DNA of 64,000 bases from Carposina sasakii. Its lineage: Eukaryota; Arthropoda; Insecta; Lepidoptera; Carposinidae. Each line of letters begins with the position of its first letter. The first letter of the stretch is position 1. Under the pieces are notes generated by a model that had not been told where the DNA came from, ran no database searches, and saw only the letters and a list, made by a program, of their open reading frames with translations. Shown piece after piece: positions 47,851-60,979 of this stretch. A program made the position numbers and the translations under genes. The stretch is taken from NCBI GenBank assembly GCA_014607495.2, contig CP053170.1, positions 5,332,001-5,396,000 on the forward strand, read 5' to 3'.

Positions 47851-48978
47851 AACAATTTAAATTTCACGAAGATTTTCACAGCTAATTCAAATATCAAAAG
47901 AAGCTTCTGTAGGCCTTATTGCCGAATCGAATTTCCCAACGGTCTTTCCATTGTACCTCCCTAAGGACACCATAACAGGGAACGGACATCCGTCGACGAT
48001 TCCGAATTCGATATCGATAAACAATCGAGATAAACAAATGAGTTATCGATATTGTTACGCATTCGATAATGACGCTCGCGATGAATATACTATTACGGAA
48101 GTTATGGCATGGTGCTGATGTGAATGCTAAGTGGGTAATACATAAGATCTACTTAAGTTTGTCGTATACTTAAAGACATTAGGTATAAGATATACCTATT
48201 ACCTTCTAAGTACATAAGTTAAATGGTTCTACTATTTCCTGATTCGGTTTAAATGGATAGGTAAAACAATTTTTTAAAATCCCACGAAACTATTTTTGTC
48301 GCTTTATATTAGCAATGGCCACATAAGTATATCTCGTATTCTTATGAAAACAAATATATGTAAGTATCACACCAACATTTGAATATTCGTTTGGTAAAAA
48401 AAACATACAAAAACGCATAAGCCACTACGTCATCGCTACCAACCCCCACGAAGCTAAGTATTAAGTAAACTTATTTATTTTATTATCCTTATCCTATACA
48501 TGTGTAGTGGATAAAATCTGGATGATCCACCTTCAGCCCTGATACGGCTTCATATCCCCGGGTAATGTGATAAGCTATCTGATCCCTTGTTTTGTTTTTC
48601 AACTTTCATATTCTTTTAAAGGTTCAAGAAAGTTTAGGTACTGCAAAATTAGAGTCATTCATTATGATTTTCTTTCGCCATTCTGTTTATTCCAATAATT
48701 TTGCCATTTGTATGCTTTTTGATCTGCATTTTAATAAGTCAGATAATATTTCAGTTTGGGAGCATCATTTAACGCTTTTACACGGGATGCATATTTCAAA
48801 CCTTGGAAATGATTCCATTAAATTTTACCTATAGTCTAAATTCCGTCCGATTCAATTGGATTACCTCATCATCGTCATTTCAGCCCTGGAAAGTCCACTG
48901 CTGGCCTCCCCAATTGGATTACCTAATGTTAGAGAACGAACTATTATTTGGCTGGTTCGTTATTTTTTAAGAGGATAC

Positions 48979-49225
48979 ATACATACATACATATAATCAC
49001 GCCTTTATCCCTTACGGGGTAGGCAGAGCACCAAGGGCCGATAGAACCACATGGTGCCACTTTTGACCGATTTTGAGGGTATAGTTAAGATGTACAAGTT
49101 TGCTTAGTAGTGACAGGTGGTCATCCCATCGCCTACAAAATACCAAGATCCTCTTGTCCCGCTACTGACTTGTACAGTTTGCATGGGAAGATGCAGCTGT
49201 AATATTATACTTTTTTTTTCACTCC
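48979..49225 (+). repeat. Dispersed repeat with CATA tail, copy 2
   Basis: Same sequence as 15068-15350, from (CATA)n through CACATGGTGCCAC to CAGCTGTAATATTATAC. No coding capacity. Confidence 0.65.
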
Positions 49226-49267
49226 CAGAGCAGCATAGAAGAATTTAAGATTTAAGAGGATATTTTG

Positions 49268-49555
49268 TATATATATAGCCGTGAGCCGCGTGGTGCTGGC
49301 AGAGTAAAGTTTGTACCACCCCCCTGCCTGCCCGTGGTTATCATACGAGGCGATTAAGGGTTTCCGGGAGGTAGGCAGCAGCGCCTCCCGTACTGACAAC
49401 ATAGTCCGAAAATCACACTGCGGTCACCAACCCGCCTGCCCAGCGTGGTGACTATGGGTAAAACCCCCCCTGTGGACAGTAGCCTTGTGGCGTGCCCTGG
49501 GGGAGGCCTACGTCCAGCAGTGGACTGCAATAGGCTGAAGAAGAAAATCTAATAG
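49268..49555 (+). mobile_element. Non-LTR retroelement/SINE tail, long copy
   Basis: Starts AGCCGTGAGCCGCGTGGTGC and ends ACTGCAATAGGCTGAAGAAG AAA. Best-preserved copy of the family. Confidence 0.65.
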
Positions 49556-50024
49556 CATTCTTAAATCCAGATAAGATTAGAAAAAAAAGGTAATAGTATT
49601 TATAACCAAAACAGTATCTACAAGCCAGACAATATACGAAAGAAACCTACATCCGTTGGCAAAAACCGCAAGATAGCATTCACCAGTAGGTACTGGAGTG
49701 GAGGCGTACCTACTTGTACAACGGGTTATAGTTATATGGCTATACATACAAGATTCTGTGGAACAATAAATTCTACTCTAGAGTATAATTATCATATCTG
49801 TGACTGTTAGTCAGTATTCGATATAGCTAGCGAAATAATAGAAAGAATACATGAAAGTCATGAAAAACCTACTGTGAAATAAACAATAGCGAACTTTTCT
49901 CCAGCGCAGGATGTCAACATTCAGAAAAATCCTCATGATTGGCGGCAAAATCCTCAAGAGCCTCTAAATTAGTACCTACGAAGCAGCGGGTTCATTTGTT
50001 TATGTGAGATATGCGATAAATCAA

Positions 50025-50165
50025 TATGCGGTCACCAACCCGCCGCCGCCTGCCCAGCGTGGTGACTATGGGCAAAACCCCCCTGTGGCAGTAGCCTTGT
50101 AGCGTGCCCTGGGGGAGGCCTACGTCCAGCAGTGGACTGCAATAGGCTGAAGAAGAAGATGATGC
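50025..50165 (+). mobile_element. Non-LTR retroelement/SINE tail, 5'-truncated
   Basis: From GCGGTCACCAACCCGCC to GGCTGAAGAAGAAGATGATG; nearly identical to the 3' half of 49268-49555. Confidence 0.65.
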
Positions 50166-50914
50166 GATAAATACAAATTGACTGTGGGGATATGAATTAG
50201 TGTAAAGGGCAAAACACGATTGGCCCCTAACATCAATTGATTCTTTCACCGTCGAAATTGGTGTTTCTTTCGACCACTACACTAGAACTAGAATCCGTTT
50301 AACAAAATAACTTCTATGCTTGATTTCGGACCTAATTTTTTTTTATTCAGTGACACAGACAATGTACTAATGCACATAGAAACTTCCATTATCCAAAGGA
50401 ACTATTTGGAGAAATGCACTCTACAAAACAATTCAATCTAAGTAAGTAATTCAACATCAAACACCGCGGGACTCTTGAACTTTGAATGTTCACCATTGAA
50501 TCTGGCGCCAGCACCATCCTAAATGTACCCATATACCAAGCTATCAAGTACCTTATGCCAGTGACGTAAGATGGATGGTGGAAGCCTTCGGAGTCGGTGC
50601 GCAGCGTGGGAACCGGTCGCCAGCGGATGTAGGCACCATTCGAGCAGGACTTTTACTCATACATATCTGGAGAAAGATAAAAAGGGTGTTAGATTACAAA
50701 TTGAAATAACTAACATCTTAGTAAGAAAATGGATAAAATATTTTATGTCATGATTATTAATTACACATTGATTTGAAGATTAAGGGTCGATTTTTCCAAT
50801 GGTCAGATAGCCTATCTGAAGGATACAGATAGTGCTGTCTTTCTCTAAAAAAATATCAAGATAGTGACAGCATTAACTTAATCCTTCAAAGAAACTATCT
50901 TGCCATGGGAAAAA

Positions 50915-51246
50915 TCTATAAGTACATATAATAAAAATGTAACGGGTCGCTGTCTGTACATAGAAGATATATGAGAAAAAATATTGTAGGGGACCAATAA
51001 GGCCAAAGGCAATAGTACCTACCCAAAATAATGATTTTTTGAATTTTTATCGGTTTGTCTGTGCGTTTGTGCACGCTAATCTCAGAAACCGCTGAACCGA
51101 TTTCGATGCATTTTCAGGAATATATTGTGTCAGGTCCCACTTAATATATAGGCTACTTTTCATCCCGGGAAAATGTTTTTATCCCGGATAATTTCGACAT
51201 TTTGTATTTTCTGTAGTCCATGCACGGAATCGCGGGCGTCCACTAG
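50915..51246 (+). mobile_element. Helitron-like element, complete ends
   Basis: Begins TCTATAAGTACATATAATAA and ends GCGGGCGTCCACTAG, with A before and T after, as expected for Helitron insertion between A and T. Interior GCACGCTAATCTCAGAAACC and CGGGAAAATGTTTTTATCCC match copies at 6678-7970, 37014-37222, 57200-57345 and 61819-62177. 332 bp, non-autonomous. Confidence 0.65.
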
Positions 51247-53051
51247 TCTACAATAAAATTAGTGGCATAATTATCCGCGGATACACTAGGAAAGCGATTT
51301 AGGCCTAGAAGAACAACCCAGAGAAAAATTGCAATGCTACATTAACTACTACGCTATAATATCTAGGAATTTGATAAATTATGTATTTATAATCAGTAGG
51401 TAGAGGAAACAAGCTAGCCCACACTCCACCTACATCACAACAATTCTGTCGAAACATATCCAGACGAGGTACGCAATGTTGAGAATGGCAAAATTACCAA
51501 AGCCGTCGGCGGTTAGCTTAGCGGTTTGGATGTAAACATCGACCATGAAAATAATGCAAGATTAAAAGTAATTTTAAGTAACAGTTTTATTCGATTCAAA
51601 AGTCACAATTAAAAGAAACCACATTTCAGTGACCCTAAAATAATGGGATAAGATCAGATTGTGATGAAATGTATTCAGTTTAGCATTGCTTAAAAAGTTT
51701 GTGGTCAAAAACAAAATAGAAAAGAATAAGAAGCAAAATTATTAGTTACATAACTATGTAGATAGGTACCTACCGTAATCTGATTTAGGTACCCACCTTG
51801 TGCTGTATCATATATAGTGCTATATAAGTGATAATTTGGTAGCACTTGCCTGCCACCTTATCTTATTACCTTTGATATACTTTTCTCCAGCAATTTAGGT
51901 AAATTCGGCATAATCATCATAAGCTAACCGGTCAGATCGGATGTCATTTGTAAGAACTTTGGAGGCCATTATCAGAACGCTCGTTTTAATGACGACCAGG
52001 TATCAAAAGCCTTTATCAGATCCACGGTTCAAATAGATATTATATTTTCTCCGTATCCCTTTCATATAAACAAAAATCCAAGAAAAGATACATAACATGT
52101 TCAAGATTATGCTGAACAGACAATGACATAAGTGTCAATCATAGTCATTGGTCCGGTCCATATTGTAAATTAATTTGATTGGTGCATATTAAACGCCTCC
52201 ATAGCACCGTGGCATAGCACATTTCTTGTGGAAAGGCAGCCTAAAGGTTCGGTATATAGGTAGGTAACCCACATCATTTGGGAATATCTGCCTAGTTATT
52301 GAAAATGTACCCTAAACCTTATAAAGACCTCACTTAATCTGGTTATCCGGAAATTACCATAAAACAGCCACTAATCGTGTTAAGACCTCCATCAATACGC
52401 CATATTGGATAAGCTTAGACACCTCAGCCGATATCTCGGGGAAAATGGGAGCAAATCGAATTTCGGTAATGAATGTTTGGTAACTTGGAAAACTAGGTGG
52501 AAAATCACATAAGTAGTTTGACAGGTAGGTACATATACATAAATATACATTGTCTGGTCCATAATGTAGGTAAACGACGAAGTCTAGTCGCTAACTTTCT
52601 TAGCCTATATCACAAATAAGATATAGATCTTCGGCACTACTAAATCCCGTAAAAATACCCAGTTCTAAGATAGTGATTAGGGACACCCTACGGGTTAAAT
52701 CCTGTATATTTTTAATTATGGAAATACAAGCAGAATCTCTCTTGACTAATAAACGGCAAGTATGTGAATTTGATTATGATTATCTAGAATCACCCTTTTA
52801 TTTCCAATACAACCTTGAAAGAAGCTTCAAAGACAATGCTTGCCTTGTAAAGAGTTGGTCAAAGTGTATCCGGCGGACAATGAGAGTGGGGTCAGAGACC
52901 TTGACGCTGCGTGGCAAGCGTCAATACACGTAACGAATTATGCATGGTAACGTAATCGTAAGGTTGGCACTGGTTTAGTAGTGCGTATCTACTGACTATG
53001 ATGATGATATACGGTAATACTGAGGAAAAGAGGATAAAAAGAGGAACTGAA
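51247..53051. other. No gene recognised
   Basis: AT-rich, with a dispersed block at 52140-52230. A plus-strand open frame at 52673-52933 has no motif, no splice context and no clear codon bias. Confidence 0.4.
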
Positions 53052-53059
53052 GTTTGTAC

Positions 53060-54679
53060 TAGGGCATGTAATATCGGAAGGTTTTGAATTACGATACTGA
53101 ATTACGATATTAGATCTCAATCAACTCAACAAAAATCAACAATTTAGGAACAACAATCATAAAAAAATTGTGCAACTGTTTTTTGTGCATATGTACTGCG
53201 TACACATAGGGCTGCTATCCGTCCGGGTTTCCAGGGATTTGTCCTAGTTTATAGGGCGTCCGGGGAGCGTCCGGGCGGGGTTTTTAAATAGTGTCCGGGT
53301 TTTACCCATTTTGTGTCAGGGGAAATCTGATTAACTAGATAGAATGGAATGTTTTGCAATAAATTACGCCATTTCACAGTAAAAAATATAACTGCCCCGC
53401 TCTGCGCATCCTGCTTTATGTATCAGAGATGTAGTTACCATCGCAGTATAAGCAAAAATATAAATTCTCGTGTCAGAATAATAAAATACTAAAATATAGG
53501 TACTTATAGTAAAAATGATGACGATGATGAGTAAAAATACTATTTTTTAAAAGAAATAATCAAAGCTTTAACCGTAAAAAAATGGTAAATAATTCTCGTT
53601 TGCTTCCTTAACGTCATCATTTACATGATGCTTTAGCGATCGTCACAAATTTTCGGTAGAGCCTGCATTTCCAGAGGTAATTGACAACTATATGCCAAAA
53701 ACTATAAAAATTTCACGCTCGCTTCGCTCGCGCTTTAATTTCCCCTAATGTACGTCAAGCAAAAATATTGCTTCTCATTAGCGTCTGTATACACTTTAAG
53801 AAGTAATCTAAGCTTTTACAGTAAAAAGTGGTCAAAGATTTTCATTCGCTTCGCCTGGATCACCATTTCCATAATGCATTAGCGATCATCACAAATTCTC
53901 CATAGAGTCTGCATTTTCCAGAAGTAAATGGCAACTTGTGTGCCAAAAACCGTAAAAATTTCGCGCTCGCTTCTATTTCTGTTAACACTTACTTTAAGAA
54001 CGAATGTAGGTACTAGCTATGAATGTAGTAAAAACTGGTGTGGTAAATAGACCCCCCGTGCTTTGTACCTATGTTTTTATTTTATTATTATACTTTTTGT
54101 CGAGGGAGTCCGGGGAAAAGTATTCATTTCGCCCAAATGTCCGATAGCGAAAATTGTACAAAAATAGCTGATTGCTTGTCAAATTCGTATTACGGAAAAT
54201 TAATTTCAAATGAACTTTGACATTTCAATGCGAATATTGTACAATTTTCGCTATCGCTTTGCTTCGGCTTTGCTATTGCTTTTACGTAATCAGGGGGCCG
54301 GCTTTTTGAAGTTTTTGTCCTGGATCCGTAATTTAACTGATGGCAGCCCTATACACACGAAAAGAGCAAGCAAGACAGCAATATTGTAAGGTATTCTATC
54401 GCATGCATGGTGGGCAGAAGGGACTAGGGTGCTGCAGGTCGACAGGGAGTGAAAATATAGGTTTTATTTACCCAATTTTATTGCACAATTGTGCATTTTA
54501 ACAATTATAGTATAGGTTTATCATAGTCGTGGCGCGCTTAAATTTTTAATCTCAAACTCAAAACAAACATTTTGTATGATTCCGATATTACGATATTGGA
54601 CCACTTAGTATCGGAATTGTAATATCGGATCTCGCGGTCCGAGATTCCGATATTACGAGATTCCGATATACATGCCCTA
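53060..54679. mobile_element. hAT-like element with 8-bp target duplication
   Basis: Inverted ends TAGGGCATGTAATATCGGAA (left) and TAGGGCATGTATATCGGAA (right, reversed), flanked by identical GTTTGTAC at 53052-53059 and 54680-54687. Its own sequence amounts to roughly 475 bp; the rest is a nested element at 53207-54351. Confidence 0.85.
53207..54351. mobile_element. Second DNA element nested in the hAT-like element
   Basis: Inverted ends TAGGGCTGC(T/C)ATC, flanked by TACACA at 53201-53206 and 54352-54357. Interior has two tandem copies of about 265 bp (with GCCAAAAAC and TTTCxCGCTCGCTTC blocks) and an arm CGATAGCGAAAATTGTACAA repeated in inverse at about 54236-54260. Superfamily uncertain; the TIR start fits hAT but the duplication seen is 6 bp. 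No transposase. Confidence 0.65.
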
Positions 54680-54692
54680 GTTTGTACATGTA

Positions 54693-54818
54693 AGTTTATT
54701 TGGACTTTTGATGATTCCATATGCAGAATATACTAGAGATACAGCGGACAGAGAAAGTTTATTTGGACTTTTGATGATTCCATATGCAGGAGATACTGGT
54801 GATACAGCAGGCAGATGC
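54693..54818. repeat. Two-copy 63-bp tandem repeat
   Basis: AGTTTATTTGGACTTTTGAT begins at 54693 and again at 54756, continuing GATTCCATATGCAG and GATACAGC; immediately outside the hAT-like element. Confidence 0.75.
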
Positions 54819-55359
54819 TTGTAATTTTTCTCATGCGATATAACAGTTAGCCTAACTTTGTACCCACGCCTTAAATTCGAGTTAATTTTAAAATAATCAT
54901 GTTTGAACACAAAATTAAAGACAACAATGTGCTCCTTTAATAAAATTAAAATCTACGTTTAAATACCTACGAAATATGCACGTAGACTTTACATTCAAAT
55001 ACCTACTTATTAAATAAATATGTAATTGTTTCACATAGTTACATAGAGAATGCACAAAGACAATTATGGGATAAAGTACAGCTAGCGCCTATCAGAGCTA
55101 AATCCTTCGAGAAACTAATTTTATCCTCGAACTATCTGCCAACTTGTTCGGTTTCACATTTCATCGTCTCACATCTTCCATGCAGTTGCAGTTAGCGGCT
55201 ATATTTAGCCGAAGTCTAGATTGAATAAACTCGGATGAACTTCTCACTATGACTTACTCAAAATAATCTGTTTCGATGTTCAGCTAGATTTATATGCCTG
55301 TCTCTAGCTACGTTTTATTCATTAGCTTCTTTGATAACCATCACTCAATCACCTTCATT

Positions 55360-55480
55360 TCGAGGTGTTGTACCCAATTTCTTGGGAAAAGTGTCAAAAA
55401 TACACGCGTTATAATGCACAGAAAATTTAAAAAAATTAGGAGAATAACATGAAAGTAAGCGGGTGTCAAAACAGACCATT
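55360..55480 (-). mobile_element. Fragment of a Tc1 element
   Basis: AAAAGTGTCAAAAATACACG, TGCACAGAAAATTTAAAAAA and TGTCAAAACAGACCA match the 5' region of the Tc1 element at 57040-57190. Confidence 0.7.
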
Positions 55481-55924
55481 ATTGTGTTTGGCTATATAGT
55501 TACCAATATTATACTTAGGATCTGGGTGCTTCTTCGAGCAAGTCATTCTTTGGTGATTTGCGTGGGGATTTTTAAAGATGGTATTTTATTCAAAGTTACG
55601 TTAGAATTTAAAATTATACTTAAAAATATTTTTTTTGAAAGTATTTATAAAAAGAGGCACATCGGCGTGCATACTTACAGAAAAAATCGAAGTTAAAAAA
55701 AATGAGGCCACGTAAATCAAAAAACACTCCACGAAAATAATTTTTTAATTCAACTTCCTGGAATTAGTTATTTAATATTACTTTATAGTAAAAATAACTT
55801 ATTTCTTGCCATGTTAAATTACATATTGTACCTACATGGATTATCTGAATAAAAAAAAACTGTAATGTGATAAAAAAAAAAGAAAATCAGTCGACAATTG
55901 TTTATTAATTTGTTAAAGATATTC

Positions 55925-56160
55925 GACGCAACAAACATGCGGGTGGGCTGCAGAAAAAATTAAATGTCGAAATTACCTGGGATAAAAATACTTTCCCTGA
56001 ATAAAGGGGGCGTTTGTAGCCTATGTGTTATTCTGTATGTAAGCTCTATTTAAGTAAAGTTTCATCAAAATCCATTCAGGAGTTTTTGCGTGAATGAGCA
56101 ACAAACATCCTTACATACATTTTCACAAACTTTCGCGTTTATAATAGTAGTAGTAAGTAC
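55925..56160. repeat. Dispersed retroelement/SINE-like repeat
   Basis: GGGTGGGCTGCAGAAAAAAT, GTTTCATCAAAATCCATTCA and CACAAACTTTCGCGTTTATA are phrases of a common lepidopteran repeat; ends in (GTA)n. Abuts the Tc1 element. Confidence 0.5.
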
Positions 56161-56176
56161 CTAGTATTAGTTTATA

Positions 56177-57531
56177 CACTGGACAGCAAATAAACCATGC
56201 CACCCGTCACCTTGGAACTCTAATTCGATTTTCTCAAAAAGTATCAGCTATCAAACTTATGCCTACAGAAAGTGCATTTAATGACGAATAGAATGAATAG
56301 AAACACATTGAAATTTCCGAATTTGTTAAGCTTTTATTAAGGAGTTTACAAAAAGGAGTTGTTTTCCAGTCTGGTTTAGCCTCAAGTTAAACAAAAAATT
56401 AAGCGGAAAACAAAACAAAAAATAAATAAAAAGTTAATGCTTAGTATACAGTGTTCCCTCCCCTTGCTCGAATAACTGCCAGCATCCTCGTATTCATAGA
56501 CCTTACGACCTGACGATGAAATCTTGAGGAATCGCGTTCCACTCCAATTCAATTGCGATTCTCAGCTCTGTAAGCCTTGTTGGTGCAGGTACCCAGGCTC
56601 GAACCCGTCGTTTCAGTTCATCCCATAAATTTTCTATAGGATTCAAGTCCGGGCTTCGAGCAGGCCAGTCCATCGTGCGAATGTCGACTTCATGTAGATA
56701 CTGGGTCACTACATGAGCAACATGAGGCCGTGCATTATCATGCATCAATTAATGCATGTCCTGCTCGATAAAACCTGCATAAGGTATCACATGTTCTGCG
56801 AGGATTTCAGTTATATGGCAATGAGAAGTCAATCCACATGTACGGCCCGTTGGTTCGATGAAAACTAAAGCTGTATGTGCGGTTAACGAGATGCCGCCCC
56901 AGACCATTACAGATCCTCCTCCATAAGTAACGCTTGTAAACTCGTTGCACCGAAGATTTGAAGTCTTCGAGCGACCTCACGTTGACTAAGGCCAGTTTGA
57001 AGTTGTGCTACAGCTTCAGCAGCTTCCTGAGGTGTTGTATCCATTTTTTTAGGAAAAGTGTCAAAAATACACGCGTGTAAGCTAACAATGCACAGAAAAT
57101 TTAAAAAAATTATAAGAAATATCCAACTACCCTCACTGTAAAAGACAAAAACGCTAAGCGGGAACTCAAGTCAAAACAGACCAAAATTGTTAGCATTGTG
57201 TTTGTTGCGTTTGTGCACGCTAATTCAGAAACAACGTGAGTTAAAGATATTGTGACAGGTCCCACTTAATTAGGCTACTTTTATCCCGGTTCGGATAATT
57301 AATTTTGTTTGTCAATGCACTTTCTGTAGACCAGGTATAAGTTCGTTTGATCTTAGTTGTAGCGCAGTATTTTGATACTTTTTGAGAAAATCGAAGTTTT
57401 AACTCACACAAACGTGTCGTTCATCGTCCAAAGTGACGGGTGGGGTTATCGATACTTTTTGAGAAAATCGAATTTTTAGAGTTCCGAAAGGAAAAATTTG
57501 ACGGGTGGCTCGGTTTATTTGCTGTCCAGTG
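56177..57531 (-). mobile_element. Tc1-like element, decayed
   Basis: Inverted ends CACTGGACAGCAAATAAACC extend for about 75 bp (to CGATTTTCTCAAAAAGTATC) at both sides, flanked by TA at 56175-56176 and 57532-57533. The right end shows an extra internal copy of the TTTTTGAGAAAATCGAA repeat. A Helitron-like fragment lies at about 57200-57345. Confidence 0.85.
56503..57044 (-). pseudogene. Tc1-type transposase, DD34E, internally deleted
   Basis: Starts MDTTPQEAAEAVAQLQTGLS QREVARRLQI, the first helix-turn-helix, then a deletion (near 56940) jumps to YGGGSVMVWGGISLTAHT. A stop interrupts just before LMHDNARPH (second catalytic Asp); after it come WPARSPDLNPIENLWDELKRR (catalytic Glu) and the C-terminus. 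Spacing between the last two catalytic residues is 34, the Tc1 pattern. The first catalytic Asp and second helix-turn-helix are lost, so it is inactive. Confidence 0.88.
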
Positions 57532-57533
57532 TA

Positions 57534-59580
57534 GTATGTAGGTATAGCGAATAGTAGAATAATTTGAGACCCAAAAGAAGCCCTCCAGAGGGGTACCTAA
57601 TCTGCAACGATCACTATCCAACAGATTTTATTATTCAGAGGAATAGGTATGAGCCAGTTATAAAATCAAACTCACTGAAAGGGCTAAAGCCCCAGGTTAG
57701 AGACGCCTATAGTATCACAAATAAGAAGACTGGACGCATCAAACAGTTATGATTGTATCAAGTTTACAAAGAGCTTTCATTGTAACACCAATAAGGCTCA
57801 GGGAAATCTATATTTAATGCTAGTCATAGAAACCGAACTGATCCCAGACAGCTAAAAGTGGCCAACATCGCACTACAATAGGTACCTTATTCCACACAAG
57901 ACTCGCAAGGAGATAAAAGAGACATAAACAATTGTTTACGAGGCCTACCATCCTGCGCTTGAAAATGTCGAATATCTACAAAGAATTAGCTTCTTTGCCA
58001 AAATACTACTAAACAGGATGAATCAAAGATATTACAAGAAAATCAACTGAGGGAACTCAAGCAGATCGCTTCAGAAAGAACTAGTTTCCCTCCGCTACTA
58101 ATTTCCCACCAGGTACCGATCATATAAAATAAAAAAATTAAGTTGTGAATTGTGCAACTTTCCAAATCGAGAAAATCACCCTAAAGAATATGGCTTGAAA
58201 TTTTACTGCTGCTTTGTAGATTATCAAAATTTTGGCATTTGATTCACTGGAACATCGTGGAATTTGGGAGGCACCTTAATGCGTGAATGCACAGGGTATT
58301 TCTCACAAAAAATGTATATCAGAACGTAATTCGAAATGTATATCAGTGTTAATGCCAAGAAAAACACCCTGCAAATTACGTGATTGTAAAACTGGACAGA
58401 ATTAAATATAGAAATTTCGTGAGGTAATAAAGCCCAATCGAGAAAGGGGTTCGACAAAGGGGGACCCCCTGTCACCTTCATTATCAAAATTACTGCAGCC
58501 TGCTGGAAGCACCTACGTTTTCCGAAATCTGGACTGCAGAACAAACCAACCAAACGGGTCTTTTAATAAATGGGCCGAATACTTGTCACTTAATCTACGG
58601 TTCGCAGACTAAAAATAGTGACCTGATATGATCCTATCAACTAGTGATATACTCCAAATTCTTTCTGTGATTAATGAATTGCAAATGTAATTTGCATCTT
58701 GTACGACAATGACCTGGATAAGGTATTCTTGTACTTACAAAGCCGAAAAGTAGGACAATATTATTATGAACACAGAATGAAAACAAAATGTTGTATGACA
58801 ATGGGACGGCGTACCACTAGAACTTCAAGCTAACTGACCTAGCATCAATAAGCTACCTTAGAATTTTAGACTGAAACGAAGATGTGAATGCTACAATTGA
58901 TATCCACTGGTTATACTTTTACCGTCAAGACAAACTATATCACCAGCGGTACAGACTCGACAGGGCGTGGCTATTTTAATAAATTGAAATAGAAACCAGA
59001 ATCGGAAAATCTTGTATACCTACCAAATGCTACTGGAGCCTGTGAAAGACTCCAGCTATATCTATCAGGTGTCAATTAATTATTTGCTCCGTTTATCAGG
59101 TCTCCTAACATAGCCACTTCAAAGTTCAGGACATTAAATGCTTTTAATTTAGGACACTTGTGTTCTGCCAGTCCTGGAGATTTTATGGCTGCCAAACATG
59201 GGCCCTTACCAATGGAGCCCGTGGTAGTAAGAAACTACAAATGGCATGTTCCTTTAATTAATGCGATGGAAAGAATTAATTGTACATGCACCTCTTAGGA
59301 AAAAAGCTACTTTGGGATTAGGATAAGCTGAATCTCTTCCCAATACCCCTACTTTTATTAAGTTTTAAGTACCATTGCATTAAAACAAAAGATGTTACAG
59401 AAACATTATCGGCAATGTCATCAAATCATTTGCCCGTGTTCGTTAAAATGGAGAAAACCTGTTCGCTCCGATCTCACATATACAATATTAGGGGAAGCAT
59501 GATAAATGGTCCTGGGTTTTAAAAAGATTAAACAATGAAATCACTGGTATCTAGCAAGACTTTTACAAGTATGACAAGTC
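57534..59580. other. Degenerate, possibly LINE-derived, sequence
   Basis: Lies between the Tc1 element and a LINE 3' end and may be the same old LINE. Short frames such as 57564-57752 (plus) are broken by stops and frameshifts; no reverse transcriptase motif could be secured. Confidence 0.35.
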
Positions 59581-59855
59581 GAAGAGAGGGAGACCCTTTC
59601 AAGACGATGGGTGGACAAAAACCTTAAGGCTTAGTGGCTGTAGAGATCTTACATCTGGACCAGGAAGGCGAGAGACAGGGAAAAGTAGAAACAATTGGAG
59701 GAGGCCTTTGTCAAAGGACAAACAGACATGGATGCTACATAGTTTATATACAACTATAATATAAAAAAAATGCTTAAGAAAAATTACCAATATAATGTAA
59801 CATAACGTCCGAAGATTTCTGAATAAAGGCTATTATTATTATTATTATTATTATT
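59580..59855 (+). pseudogene. LINE ORF2 3' end with TTA-repeat tail
   Basis: Frames switching along the plus strand read KRGRPF, RRWVDKNLK, ARDRE and KQLEEAFVKGQTDMDAT, the usual C-terminal end of lepidopteran non-LTR retrotransposon ORF2, then a short 3' UTR with AATAAAGGC and (TTA)n at about 59831-59855. Several frameshifts; inactive. The clade is not certain. Confidence 0.6.
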
Positions 59856-59859
59856 TATA

Positions 59860-60370
59860 AAATCAGGAGACCAACTGCGACAGTTGCTCTTAAAAACATT
59901 ATACGATGTGGAACTATAACGAAATGGACAAAAATTGAAAATCTGCGTGGCTATGGAAACTGAAACCTTTAGAAACGTAAACCTGTGATTATCCCGCTTA
60001 ATAAAATCAAATGGTACTACAAAGACACGAAAATCAAAGTTAGCCTAAATCATTTATACTAATATGGGATATCAAGTACAAAAACCTTTAGAGCTAATTC
60101 GAGGAAGTACTGTCCATGGAAGTTTTGAACAGAAGTTACGTTTCCTTATCACATTTGTTCGGTACATCCTCATGAAATTTGGAAGATATTTGACCTTAAA
60201 TCAAGTCACAATTAGGGTCGGATCACGTAAAATTGTACCACTTTTGCAAATAAATGTCCCACGCAATGTGGTTCTTACCCTTATATTTCGGAAATTCGAC
60301 GCAACGCCACATACCCACTCTGCTCGGCCGCCATAGCACGACTAGTTTTAGCATCAAAAAAACCCTTGAA
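59860..60370. other. No feature recognised
   Basis: AT-rich; a 90-codon plus-strand frame at 60064-60336 shows no motif or splice context. Confidence 0.35.
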
Positions 60371-60373
60371 CTA

Positions 60374-60640
60374 GAATCCAACCAGCTATCGCCCACGTTT
60401 ACTTCGTCCGCGTGAGAGGGCGTTGTACCCGTGCGAAGCTTCGGAAAAAATCATACGCAAAAGGTTGTTAAGGTTTATAGACTGTAGCCTTCCTTGGTAA
60501 ATGGGCTATCTAACACTGAAAGAATTTGGCTTCAGAAATTAGACCAGTAGTTCCTGAGCAATTAGCGCGTTAAGCAAATTGCCCAAACTAAACTTAAACA
60601 ACCACTCTTCGAGAAAGCTTTATAATATTATAAGTTATAT
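60374..60640. repeat. Dispersed repeat ending CTTTATAATATTA
   Basis: Phrases TACCCGTGCGAAGC, AGACCAGTAGTTCCTGAG and AAGCTTTATAATATTATA belong to a common lepidopteran repeat type. Confidence 0.45.
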
Positions 60641-60979
60641 ATATAAGTATACCAATGGATTAGGTTTACTTGACCGCAACATATCTCCAGGACGCGAAAG
60701 TTTAGAGATGTGCACATAGAGTGAGGAGGTTTCAGACAATGATGTCCACGCAAAGGTCAGTGCCTACAGGGCTCGAGAGTTAATTAGGTCCTAATTATTT
60801 TTGATTACCTAGGTAATGACATAATCTGCTGCTTTGCAGAGAACGGCTTTGTTCTTATTTTTCATAGATATACATCTTGTTGTCAGACTTCTCAGGATTT
60901 AGTGTATTTTTTTTTTTGTACCAGTATATGGCGTTTACTTTCCGAAATATAATTTCAAATAAATACCAGATCGGGGTTT

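Larger units (their letters stand above)
45240..48960. other. Gene-poor, repeat-rich stretch
   Basis: Contains repeat copies at 45760-45965 and 47640-47850, a dispersed block at 46855-46965 shared with 2860-2960, 29120-29240 and 52140-52230 (GATTGGATATCAAACGCATC), and (AT)-rich filler. Short frames at 46430-46800 overlap in three phases and show no motifs. Confidence 0.4.

Noticed and set aside
57534..60340. Possible endogenous virus or BEL/Gypsy element.
   Set aside because: Only a LINE-type C-terminal scrap and TTA tail can be read; no LTRs, protease or integrase motifs were seen.
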